This document shows, in pieces, positions 25,722 through 33,614 of a stretch of DNA of 64,000 nt. The notes beneath the pieces are model-generated. The model was not told the origin of the DNA. It did not search any database and saw only the letters and a list, made by a program, of their open reading frames with translations. A program made the position numbers and the translations under genes. The stretch is from Martelella lutilitoris (lineage in GTDB: Bacteria > Pseudomonadota > Alphaproteobacteria > Rhizobiales > Rhizobiaceae): contig NZ_VCLB01000002.1 of the NCBI RefSeq assembly GCF_005924265.1, positions 434,001-498,000 of the forward strand. The letters are read 5' to 3'. Numbering within the stretch: the first letter of the stretch is position 1; the number at the start of each line of letters is the position of its first letter.

Positions 25722-26192
25722 TTACGAGAGATTGGCGAGCCCGCCTGTCTGCCGCAGCGCTTCCCCCGCCATCATGCCGACGGAGACGGCGAGATTGATC
25801 GAGCGCTCGCCCTTGACCATCGGGATGCGGACGCGATGGTCGGCGCTTTCGTGCACCAGGTCCGGAACGCCCGCGCTTTCGCGGCCGAACAGCAGGATGT
25901 CGTCTGCCTCAAACGAAAATGCGGTATAGGCGAGGCTCGCCTTGGTGGAGGCGAGCACCACGCGCCTGCCGCTTTCCTGCCGCCAGGCGTCGAAGGCCTC
26001 CCAGTCGACATGACGCGTCATCACCGCCTTGGCGATATAGTCCATGCCCGCCCGTTTCAGGTTCCTGTCGGACAGCGCAAAACCCGCCGGCTCGATGATG
26101 TCGACGGCCAGCCCGAGGCAGGCTGCAAGCCTGAGGATCGTGCCGGTATTGCCGGCGATATCCGGCTGGTAAAGGGCGATGCGCATGGTCAT
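25722..26192 (-). CDS. trmL: tRNA (cytidine(34)-2'-O)-methyltransferase
   Basis: This 156-residue SPOUT methyltransferase has a trefoil knot. Motifs are the N-terminal IALYQPDIAGNTGTILRLAA (20 residues), the middle LLFGRESAGVPD and the C-terminal SINLAVSVGMMAGEALRQ. It methylates the wobble ribose of tRNA-Leu isoacceptors. ATG at 26192 has GGAG five bases upstream. The internal ATG at 26186, giving MRIALYQ, is also possible. Confidence 0.95.
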   Translation of the reverse strand: MTMRIALYQPDIAGNTGTILRLAACLGLAVDIIEPAGFALSDRNLKRAGMDYIAKAVMTRHVDWEAFDAWRQESGRRVVLASTKASLAYTAFSFEADDILLFGRESAGVPDLVHESADHRVRIPMVKGERSINLAVSVGMMAGEALRQTGGLANLS

Positions 26193-26240
26193 GGGCGCTC
26201 CATACGCTTTGATGCACCGCCGCTCAAGCCCCGGCGGCCG

Positions 26241-27632
26241 TCAGATGACGCCGAGGAGCCGCCACCAGAGGAAGTCGAGCGGTACGAGAATGAAGGCGGT
26301 GATCAGTGCCAGAGGAAACAGGATCTTCATCATGTTGCCGACCGGCTGTTCGGTGACCTGCATGCCGACCATCAGCGGCGCCGACTGATAGGGAAACAGG
26401 ATGGTCGAGAAACCGATCACCTGCGTCATCAGCACGGCCGTCAGCGAAAGGCCGGTCAGCGCGGAGAGTTCCGAGGCCATCGGCGTCAGCACCGCCGGCA
26501 CGCCCGACAGGATCGAGATGATGCCGACCACGAAGCCCATCAGTGAGAGTGACAGGAAATTGACGAAGTCGCGCCCGGGGCTGAGCGGCAGGACATGTTC
26601 CATGCCATGGGCAATGACGATGCCGAGACCGGTCGCGTTGACCACGGCGCCGACGGCGAGGAAGCCGGCGATGAACAGGAAGACGCCGAAATTGACGTTC
26701 TTGTCGAAGTCCTCCGGCCCCACGGGACCAAGGCCCGGCATCAAAAGCGCGATCGAGGCGCAGATGCCGATCCAGGCCGGGTTGATGCCGTGGAATGTAT
26801 CCGTCATCCAGAAGGCGAGCGTGGCGACAAGCACCGCGATGACATACCACTGCCGCCAGACGAGCGGCGTGGCGAGCGCGCTTTCCTTCTCCTCGCTTGC
26901 GAGCGGACGGGGCGTGTCAGGGAAGAAACGCAGGATCAGGGCGATGATGATCAGGCCCTTGATCAGACCCAGGATCGGAAAATGCAGGGCCATGTACTGG
27001 GCGTAGGTAAGGTCGACGCCGTAGATCGTCTGCGCCGCGCCGGCGAGGACGAGATTGGGGATATTTGACGGCAGCAGGGCAAAGCCCGGCATATGGCAGG
27101 CGAACACCGTGGCGAGCGAAACCGCCGCCCGCCCGCTGGTGCCTTCGGAAAAACCGAGCTTTTCGGCAAGCGCCAGCGCGATCGGCCAGAGCAGGAAGAA
27201 CCGTCCGAGCGAGGACGGCATGACGAAGACGAGGACGATGGCGACGGCGAAGATGCCGACGATCAGCAGGGTGAAACTGTGCGAGAGCCTGGCGGTGAGG
27301 GCCGAGCCGATGCGTTCGCTGAGCCCCGCCTTGCGCACGCCGGCGGCGATCAGAAAACCGGTGAATATCAGCCACATCGCAGAAGAGTGAAATCCGGAGA
27401 ACACCACATCGGGCGGTGCCAGCCTCAGCAGCAGAGCCACGGCGATGAAGATCAGGCTGGCGAGATAGGCGGGCACCAGAGATGTCGCCCACAGGCTGAG
27501 CGTTACCAGCACGAGGCCGAGCGTGCGCGCCTGATCGTCTGTCATCATTGTCTGCGGATAAAGGGCGAGCACGAGCGCGAATGCGGCAAGGCCGGCGACG
27601 ATGATCTTCTTGTATTTCAGCATGGAGTTCAA
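26241..27632 (-). CDS. DASS/SLC13 family anion symporter
   Basis: This 463-residue inner-membrane protein has about 12 membrane segments. Features of the divalent anion:Na+ symporter family include TGFLIAAGVRKAGLSERIGS (20 residues, near residue 95) and the later SNIPNLVLAGAA and FPYQSAPLMVGMQ stretches that form the SNT/SxT-like substrate sites. Expected substrates are C4-dicarboxylates, sulfate or related anions; the sequence does not decide. A divergent AraC regulator starts 64 bp away and probably controls it. Confidence 0.86.
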   Translation of the reverse strand: MNSMLKYKKIIVAGLAAFALVLALYPQTMMTDDQARTLGLVLVTLSLWATSLVPAYLASLIFIAVALLLRLAPPDVVFSGFHSSAMWLIFTGFLIAAGVRKAGLSERIGSALTARLSHSFTLLIVGIFAVAIVLVFVMPSSLGRFFLLWPIALALAEKLGFSEGTSGRAAVSLATVFACHMPGFALLPSNIPNLVLAGAAQTIYGVDLTYAQYMALHFPILGLIKGLIIIALILRFFPDTPRPLASEEKESALATPLVWRQWYVIAVLVATLAFWMTDTFHGINPAWIGICASIALLMPGLGPVGPEDFDKNVNFGVFLFIAGFLAVGAVVNATGLGIVIAHGMEHVLPLSPGRDFVNFLSLSLMGFVVGIISILSGVPAVLTPMASELSALTGLSLTAVLMTQVIGFSTILFPYQSAPLMVGMQVTEQPVGNMMKILFPLALITAFILVPLDFLWWRLLGVI

Positions 27633-27696
27633 TCAGCGGTGTTGGAAACTGGCAGTCGTCATATTAAGGGTAGGAAGATCATTACGGAACAGCTAT

Positions 27697-28518
27697 ATGA
27701 TGCCAAACGATATCGAAATTACGCCATCCGTCATGCCGGAAGACGGGCCGGGCTGGATCATTGATGCCGAACGGCCGGTGACGGTGCGGGCGCAGCGCTG
27801 GCGGGCCGGCGAGGTTGGCCGCGCCGCCCATGCTCACCCGCGCGGCCAGCTCGTATGGGCGGAAGAGGGCATTCTCAGGGTGCATTCATGCGGCGCTCAC
27901 TGGCTGGCGCCAACCAGCCATGCGGTCTGGATCCCCGGCGAAGTCGTCCATGCCGTGGTCATGGAAACCGATGTTTCGACCTGTTTCATCTATATCGACC
28001 CTTCGGTGACGGACCTTCGCGGCAGGCATTGCGAGGTGCTCTACATGACGCCGCTAATGCGCCAGCTTCTCCTCAGGTTCCGCGCGCTCGGCCTCTCGGG
28101 TAACAGGGACCGGCTTTCGCGGTTGTCCGGCGTCATCATCGACGAACTCGCCGTTCTGCCGACGGCGCCGCTCAGCCTGCCCGCGGGAAGCGACCCGCGC
28201 CTTGTGCGGGTGACGAACCGGCTTTTGGAGCAGCCCGACGACCGCGCCAAACTGGAGGAACTGGCGCGCTTTGCCGGTTCCGGCGCCCGGACGCTGGAGC
28301 GTCTCTTCAAGCGAGAAACGGGACTGAGCTTTTCCGAATGGCGCAACCGGCTGCGCCTGATGGAGGCCGTCAATCACCTCAGCCACGGCAAGAGCAGCGT
28401 CGAGATCGCCAGCCTGCTCGGCTATCGCAGCGCCAGCGCCTTTGTCGCCGCCTTCAGGCGCAATTTCGGCGTTCCGCCGCAATCCTATCTGAAGGCGGGT
28501 TCGGCCGATGGCGACTGA
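27697..28518 (+). CDS. AraC family transcriptional regulator with cupin sensor domain
   Basis: This 273-residue protein has an N-terminal cupin-like domain (AAHAHPRGQLVWAEEGILRV, 20 residues) for a small ligand. The C-terminal AraC tandem helix-turn-helix follows (LARFAGSGARTLERLFKRET, then VEIASLLGYRSASAFVAAFR). It is divergent from the anion symporter with only a short shared promoter region, so that transporter is the likely target. ATG at 27697 is chosen; upstream codons overlap the symporter start. Its end overlaps the convergent FUSC gene by 34 bp. Confidence 0.9.
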   Translation: MMPNDIEITPSVMPEDGPGWIIDAERPVTVRAQRWRAGEVGRAAHAHPRGQLVWAEEGILRVHSCGAHWLAPTSHAVWIPGEVVHAVVMETDVSTCFIYIDPSVTDLRGRHCEVLYMTPLMRQLLLRFRALGLSGNRDRLSRLSGVIIDELAVLPTAPLSLPAGSDPRLVRVTNRLLEQPDDRAKLEELARFAGSGARTLERLFKRETGLSFSEWRNRLRLMEAVNHLSHGKSSVEIASLLGYRSASAFVAAFRRNFGVPPQSYLKAGSADGD

Positions 28519-30485
28519 GCAGCCCTCCGTCCCGGACGTCGTTTGAGATAGGCTCGGATCCAGGCGATTTCGGCCTCGACATCGCCGAAGCGGTCATCCT
28601 TTTCGCGTCCGCCGGTTGCCGTCCCCGTCTGGATGCCGCCGGCGATGGCTGAGAGCGCCTGTTCAGCTCTGAGCGCGCGGTCCTGATCGGGCGGCGGATC
28701 CCCGAGCCTGCGGCCCTCGGCATAAACGGTGATGGCATCGGAAAGCCGTTCGGCACCGGCGACGGCGGGAAACCAGGCGGCCGCCTCGCGTCCGGCCGGC
28801 GGCGGCTCTGCTACGAGACGTCCGAGCACGGTGCGCAGGTCAGACAGCGCCCGCGAGGCGGAAAAGGCGCAATCGGTGAGCGTCTGACGCATCTTCGCAA
28901 GCCCGGCATCATCTTCGGGCTTCGCCGCGGTGGCCGCCGCAAGATAGGCCCCAACCTTCTCCATGGCTTGCGAGAACGCCTTTGCGAGGCTTTCCTCCTG
29001 CGAACGCGGCCAGATCAGGTAGCCGAACACGAGCGCGATGGCGGACCCTGCAAGCGTATCGGTGACGCGCTGGATGTCGTAGCTTGCGACCGGACCAGAG
29101 GCCACCATGTCGATCATCAGCAGGATGACGGGGGTCAGGAAGGTCACCATCACCGCGTAGCTTCGCAGGCCGGCAAAGGGAATGATGGCGCAAAGAAGCA
29201 TGATGGCGGGAATGAAGGCGATGCCGCGCGGCAGAAGGGCGGCGACAGCAAGCGCTATGGCCACGCCGACGAGCGTGCCGAGGCTGCGGTGGATGGCGCG
29301 CAGGAAGACCGAGCCGAAATCCGGCTTGAGCACGATCGCCACGGTCATTGGCAGCCAGTAGGAATGATCGCCGGGGATCAAGCGGCCAACGGCGACGGCA
29401 AGCCCCATGCAAAGCGAAAGCTTCAGGGCGGAGATCACCACCTCTCGGCCAAGAACCAGTCGACGCGCGAGGCGCGTTGCAGGACTTGTCGAGAACACGG
29501 TTTCCTTCGCACCATTCGCCTGGCTGTCCTCGATCTGCTCCGGGCTTGCGGAGGAAGGCCACATGGCGGCGGCGAGGCGGTCTGCGATGCGCATGGCTTC
29601 GCCGGCTTCCTCTTCGGTTGCGCCCGCTTGCGGCGGTTCCTTCGCGCGCGTCATGTAGGCGCGGGCCAACGCATCGAGCTTCTGCGCCGCCGGCAGGAGC
29701 CGGGCGTCTCCGCGGGCGGCGACGATGGCCATGGATAGCTGATTGACCAGCGAAAGCACGGCCGCTGTCTTCAGCACGTAGCGGGTGCGGGCGCGCCCGT
29801 GGCTGCGCTTTTCGATCAGCGTCGCATAGGCGGTCTTCGTCGCATCCGCCAGCGCGCGGCGCGCGGTGATCATGCGCAGCCGGTTTTCATGCGTCGGCGT
29901 CTGGCCGACCGCCTGCGAGGCGCGGGCAAGGTCCGCTAGCATGCCGACAATATCGGACAGCATGCGCCGTTCGGGCCGGTCACGCTCGAACAGGGCGCCG
30001 ATACCGAGCATCAGCGCCACAAATCCCGCGCCGGAGAGAAAACAGACAAACACCATCCATGACGGCACGGCCGATGGCGCATGGGCATTGACCACGGCCA
30101 GCACCAGCATGTTGAGCGCGCCGGTGGAAAAGGCCGCGCCATAACCGCTGATGAGGCCGGAGATCAGCCCGATCAGCATCAAAAGCGCGATCGTCGCCAG
30201 CCCATGGCCGCCGACCTCCGGCCCGATCAGGCAGCCGGTCGCGCCGATCAGCGCGGAAATCCCAAGCTGGCGGAACCGCTCGCGGTAAGGGTCGAGTCGC
30301 ACGGTGACGGCAGCGAGGAAGCCGCCAAGCGCCATATAGAGCATCGGGCCCTGATGGCCAGTCAGTTCACCGATCAGCAGCGGCACGCCGGTGCCGAGTG
30401 ACAGGCGAATCGCATGCCGCCACGGCCGGTAGGGCGTCGGCTTCAGCAGCGCGAGATTGTGAAGCCAGTCGTTTCTGCGCGACAC
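28485..30485 (-). CDS. FUSC family inner-membrane exporter-like protein
   Basis: This 666-residue protein has two blocks of about five to six membrane segments (N-terminal from residue about 15, and again from about 345), each followed by a cytoplasmic helical part. This is the duplicated FUSC (fusaric acid resistance/AaeB, YccC) layout. Motifs include WRHAIRLSLGTGVPLLIGEL and SYWLPMTVAIVLKPDFGSVF (20 residues), the latter a family landmark. It probably exports aromatic acids or similar compounds. I propose GTG at 30485, with AGAGGA at a suitable distance. The frame remains open to 30722 without support. Confidence 0.88.
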   Translation of the reverse strand: MSRRNDWLHNLALLKPTPYRPWRHAIRLSLGTGVPLLIGELTGHQGPMLYMALGGFLAAVTVRLDPYRERFRQLGISALIGATGCLIGPEVGGHGLATIALLMLIGLISGLISGYGAAFSTGALNMLVLAVVNAHAPSAVPSWMVFVCFLSGAGFVALMLGIGALFERDRPERRMLSDIVGMLADLARASQAVGQTPTHENRLRMITARRALADATKTAYATLIEKRSHGRARTRYVLKTAAVLSLVNQLSMAIVAARGDARLLPAAQKLDALARAYMTRAKEPPQAGATEEEAGEAMRIADRLAAAMWPSSASPEQIEDSQANGAKETVFSTSPATRLARRLVLGREVVISALKLSLCMGLAVAVGRLIPGDHSYWLPMTVAIVLKPDFGSVFLRAIHRSLGTLVGVAIALAVAALLPRGIAFIPAIMLLCAIIPFAGLRSYAVMVTFLTPVILLMIDMVASGPVASYDIQRVTDTLAGSAIALVFGYLIWPRSQEESLAKAFSQAMEKVGAYLAAATAAKPEDDAGLAKMRQTLTDCAFSASRALSDLRTVLGRLVAEPPPAGREAAAWFPAVAGAERLSDAITVYAEGRRLGDPPPDQDRALRAEQALSAIAGGIQTGTATGGREKDDRFGDVEAEIAWIRAYLKRRPGRRAAQSPSAEPAFR

Positions 30486-30708
30486 CTGGTTCCTCTCCGA
30501 AGTCTGTTGCCCAGCCCTTCTAGCATGTCTTGCGCCAGGCAGCGCAAGGCTGCAATGCACCTGCAGAACGCTTCGGGCCGCGACCAAGCGTTGCCGAGAG
30601 GCAACATATTCGGGTGAAATGTCCTTTTTGCAGGCAATGTCTGTGGCCACGCCGAAGCGGAGGGGGTATAAGGCCTTCGTTTTCTCTAACTGGCGAAAGG
30701 AGCATGGC

Positions 30709-30765
30709 ATGATGAACATCACTGGCTTTGTAATGCTCCGCGTTCCACCGCGCCTTTACGTGTGA
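30709..30765 (+). CDS. Candidate leader peptide of the ABC exporter gene
   Basis: An 18-codon ORF reads MMNITGFVMLRVPPRLYV and then TGA. AAGGAG at 30697-30702 lies six bases before the ATG, a better ribosome-binding site than most genes here have. It ends 144 bp before an ABC half-transporter. The ending LRVPPRLYV holds a Pro-Pro pair flanked by Arg, the sort of sequence at which ribosomes pause. I do not recognise it from the literature. Translation and a regulatory role are inference. Confidence 0.6.
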   Translation: MMNITGFVMLRVPPRLYV

Positions 30766-30832
30766 CCTTTCACACCTCCTTCTTCTTTCCTATTTAATCA
30801 TCCGAATTAACGCGACCGCGCAGACCGGTCGC
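30760..30832 (+). promoter_or_regulatory. Hairpins and anti-ribosome-binding-site stretch after the leader
   Basis: GTGTGA (30760-30765, containing the leader stop codon) pairs with TCACAC (30770-30775) around CCTT. It runs directly into CACCTCCTT (30773-30781), a textbook anti-Shine-Dalgarno sequence. That stretch could pair with the leader site AAGGAG (30697-30702) or with GGGAGG (30889-30894) just ahead of the ABC gene. A second hairpin, GCGACCG (30812-30818) with CGGTCGC (30826-30832), follows. The pairing alternatives are inferred from complementarity only. Confidence 0.5.
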
Positions 30833-30909
30833 TGTTCCAGTCCCGGATCCGCCCATGCGGACATGTTGCGCCTTTGACAGGAACAACCGGGAGGCATTGG
30901 AGTCCGATC

Positions 30910-32766
30910 ATGTTTCGCTGGTTTGAAAACCGCCTCAATCCCTATCCCGTGGAAGAGCCCACGGCGCCCCCCACGGGGCTGATTCCCTTCCTGTGGCACT
31001 ATTCGAAGCCTGCCGCGCCCTATCTGGCGTTGATGGCCTTCATTGCGGCGCTGGTCGCCTTCGGGGAAGTCTATCTGTTCCGCTTCCTCGGCGATATCGT
31101 CGACTGGCTGTCGACGGCCAACCGCGAGACCTTCCTTGCGGACGAGGGCTGGCGGCTTGCCTTCATGGGCGCTTTGGTCCTGGTTCTGTTGCCCGGGCTG
31201 ACGATCTTCTCCTCGCTGCTCATCCATCAGGTGCTTCTGGGCAACTTGCCGATGATCAGCCGCTGGCAGATGCATCGCTATGTGCTGCGCCACTCGATGA
31301 ATTTCTTCGCCAATGAGTTTGCGGGCCGGGTCTCGCAGAAGGTCATGCAGACCTCGCTGGCGATCCGCGAGACGGTGATGAAGGCGCTGGACATGTTCGT
31401 CTACGTCATCACCTATTTCGTTTCGATGATCTTCATCGTCGCGGCGGCCGACAGGCGTCTCGTCATTCCGCTCCTGGTGTGGATCGTGGTTTATGCCGCG
31501 CTGCTCTGGTACTTCATTCCGCGTCTGCGCAAGATTTCGGCGGATCAGGCCGATGCGCGCTCGCTGATGACGGGCCGGGTGGTCGACAGCTACACCAATA
31601 TCGCCACCGTCAAGCTGTTTTCGCACGCCGGCCGCGAGGAGCTGTTCGCGCGCGAGGGCATGGACGGCTTCCTGGAAACGGTCTACCGCCAGATGCGGCG
31701 GGTGACCCAGTTCCAGGCGCTGGTCTACATCAACAACGCGGTTGCGCTCTTCGCCGTGGCGGCGCTTGCAATCCGCTTCTGGCTGGAAAGCAGCATCACC
31801 GTCGGCGCGATTGCCCTGACCCTCGGTCTCGTCATGCGCATCGGCGGCATGTCGCAGTGGATCATGTGGGAGGTCACGGGCCTCTTCGAAAATATCGGCA
31901 CGGTTTATGACGGCATGTCGATGATGGCGAAGAAGCACGAGCTGGTCGATGCCGATGACGCAAGGCCACTTGTCGTCAACAAGGGCGAGATCGTCTACGA
32001 CGACATCTCCTTCCACTATGGCAAGGAGGGCGGCGTGATCTCCGGCCTGTCGCTGACCATCAGGCCTGGCGAAAAGGTCGGTCTGGTCGGCCGCTCCGGC
32101 GCCGGCAAGACGACGATGATGAACCTCCTGCTGCGCTTCTTCGATCTGGAAGGCGGCAGGATCACCATCGACGGCCAGGACGTCTCGAAGGTGACGCAGG
32201 ACAGCCTGCGCTCGATGATCGGCGTGGTGACGCAAGATACCTCCCTGCTGCACCGTTCGATCCGCGACAACATCGCCTACAGCCGTCCGGGCGCGACCGA
32301 CGAGGACGTGATTGCCGCGGCCAAGCGGGCGAACGCCTGGGACTTCATCGAGGGCCTTTCCGACATGCAGGGCCGCACCGGCCTTGACGCCCATGTCGGC
32401 GAGCGCGGGGTGAAGCTTTCCGGCGGTCAGCGCCAGCGCATCGCGATTGCCCGCGTGTTCCTGAAGGACGCGCCGATCCTGGTGCTGGACGAGGCGACCT
32501 CGGCGCTCGACTCCGAAGTCGAGGCGGCCATCCAGGAAAGCCTGTTCGGGCTGATGGAAGGCAAGACCGTGATCGCGATCGCCCACCGGCTTTCGACGCT
32601 GACCGAGATGGACCGCCTTGTCGTCCTCGACAGGGGCGAGATCATCGAGACGGGATCGCATCGCGAACTCGTCGAGACTGGCGGCGTCTATGCCGTTCTC
32701 TGGAAGCGCCAGTCCGGCGGTTTCCTTGCCGAAGACGACACGGTGGCCGGAGAGGCTGCTGAGTGA
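30910..32766 (+). CDS. ABC exporter half-transporter (fused membrane and ATPase domains)
   Basis: This 618-residue protein has an N-terminal six-helix exporter domain (about 30-330) and a C-terminal ATPase. The ATPase has Walker A (GRSGAGKTT), Q-loop (VTQDTSLLH), signature (LSGGQRQRIAIARVF), Walker B with its catalytic Glu (ILVLDEATSALDSE) and the H-loop (IAHRLSTL), all intact. It resembles MsbA/LmrA-type multidrug or lipid exporters and pairs with the similar gene at 33615. ATG at 30910 has GGAG seven bases upstream. The frame opens at a TTG at 30874 without a better site. It may be controlled by the leader ORF at 30709. Confidence 0.92.
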   Translation: MFRWFENRLNPYPVEEPTAPPTGLIPFLWHYSKPAAPYLALMAFIAALVAFGEVYLFRFLGDIVDWLSTANRETFLADEGWRLAFMGALVLVLLPGLTIFSSLLIHQVLLGNLPMISRWQMHRYVLRHSMNFFANEFAGRVSQKVMQTSLAIRETVMKALDMFVYVITYFVSMIFIVAAADRRLVIPLLVWIVVYAALLWYFIPRLRKISADQADARSLMTGRVVDSYTNIATVKLFSHAGREELFAREGMDGFLETVYRQMRRVTQFQALVYINNAVALFAVAALAIRFWLESSITVGAIALTLGLVMRIGGMSQWIMWEVTGLFENIGTVYDGMSMMAKKHELVDADDARPLVVNKGEIVYDDISFHYGKEGGVISGLSLTIRPGEKVGLVGRSGAGKTTMMNLLLRFFDLEGGRITIDGQDVSKVTQDSLRSMIGVVTQDTSLLHRSIRDNIAYSRPGATDEDVIAAAKRANAWDFIEGLSDMQGRTGLDAHVGERGVKLSGGQRQRIAIARVFLKDAPILVLDEATSALDSEVEAAIQESLFGLMEGKTVIAIAHRLSTLTEMDRLVVLDRGEIIETGSHRELVETGGVYAVLWKRQSGGFLAEDDTVAGEAAE

Positions 32767-32864
32767 AAATGGACGGGCCCGCCGAAAGGTGGGCCCGTTT
32801 CGGCTTTGGGGCAGGTTTTGCGACGCTGTCTCTTGCCCGAGCCCGCAGGACAATGCTGGATGAC

Positions 32865-33007
32865 GCAAGCGCTTTCCGTGTAGCCCTGGATCCCGGCTCA
32901 AGGCCGGGATGACGGAGGATCGGGAGAGAAAGCAACCAGACAGGCACGCTTTCTTTTTTCTCAGCCTCTCCTCTCCCGTCATCCCGGCCTTGAGCCGGGA
33001 TCCAGGG
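32865..33007. repeat. Palindromic repeat pair, left of the GIY-YIG remnant
   Basis: A 51-bp unit (32865-32915) ends in the palindrome GGATCCCGGCTCAAGGCCGG and then GATGACGG. It recurs in direct orientation at 33348-33398. A second palindrome (32976-33007) is the reverse complement of 32884-32915 over 32 bp, so the two form a large inverted repeat. The sequence family is the GTCATCCCGGCCTTGAGCC type common in alphaproteobacteria. It lies between the two ABC genes and encodes nothing. Confidence 0.8.
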
Positions 33008-33031
33008 CCATGCGGGGAAACCTCGCCGTGA

Positions 33032-33316
33032 TCACAACAGATGGTCGGAAATGTCACGCCATTGGGGATTGCTCGTTTCGATCAGTTGCAGCTTCCATGC
33101 CCGGGGCCACTTCTTGATCGTTTTCTCGCTGCTGATTGCATCGGTCACGAGTTCATGCTCTTCGAACCAGACCAGCGTTTTGACGCCTTAACGCTGCGTG
33201 AAACCGGGCGTCAGGCCATGCTGATGCTCATCGAGGCGGCGCGCGAGGTCGCTGGTCACGCCGGTGTAGAGTGTGCCGTTCGGTTTGGAGGCGAGGATGT
33301 AGACATAGCCTTTCAT
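33032..33316 (-). pseudogene. GIY-YIG nuclease-like gene with an internal stop
   Basis: The reading frame from ATG at 33316 gives MKGYVYILASKPNGTLYTGV and continues with a UPF0213-type GIY-YIG domain to FTQR. It then meets TAA at 33188-33190. The same frame continues after the stop as GVKTLVWFEEHELVTDAI and KKWPRAWKLQLIE to TGA at 33032, for a full length of 95 codons. Family members have Tyr (TAT or TAC) where TAA stands, so one base change explains the break. Single-domain GIY-YIG proteins are endonuclease-like with unclear roles. The unit is flanked by direct repeats. Confidence 0.82.
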
Positions 33317-33347
33317 GTCGGGATGTTCTGATGAGGAGTCCAAATAG

Positions 33348-33484
33348 GCAAGCGCTTTCCATGTGGCCCTGGATCCCGGCTCAAGGCCGGGATGACGGAT
33401 AAGGTTGGTCGGTGAGTAAACGGATAACGCTCCTGTTCCTCTAATACCCTCTCCCGTCACCCCGGCCTTGAGGCGGGGTGCAGG
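33348..33484. repeat. Palindromic repeat pair, right of the GIY-YIG remnant
   Basis: Bases 33348-33398 repeat 32865-32915 in the same orientation with few changes. A degenerate inverted copy (33454-33484, GTCACCCCGGCCTTGAGGCG) lies 56 bp further on. With the left pair this brackets the GIY-YIG remnant symmetrically. The remaining bases up to the second ABC gene at 33615 hold no ORF and no obvious ribosome-binding site. Confidence 0.78.
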
Positions 33485-33614
33485 TGCAGTGCGGGAAGAC
33501 TTTGTTGCAGTTGAATCGGTCCCTGCCACGTGGAAAGGCGGCCAGGCTGTCCACTCTCTTTTGATCAAACGATAATTGGCGCGCCTGCCGAATCCCTGTA
33601 TCTCTCTTCCCATC

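Noticed and set aside
30874-30909. TTG start for the first ABC gene
   Set aside because: The 12 extra residues overlap the ribosome-binding site of the ATG at 30910 and do not match exporter N-termini.
33041-33331. Plus-strand 96-codon ORF in the repeat interval
   Set aside because: It is the antisense of the GIY-YIG frame, which has recognisable protein similarity in the minus direction.
33348-33484. CRISPR-like spacing of palindromes between the ABC genes
   Set aside because: There are only four palindromes, they alternate in orientation, and the spacing is irregular, so it is not an array.
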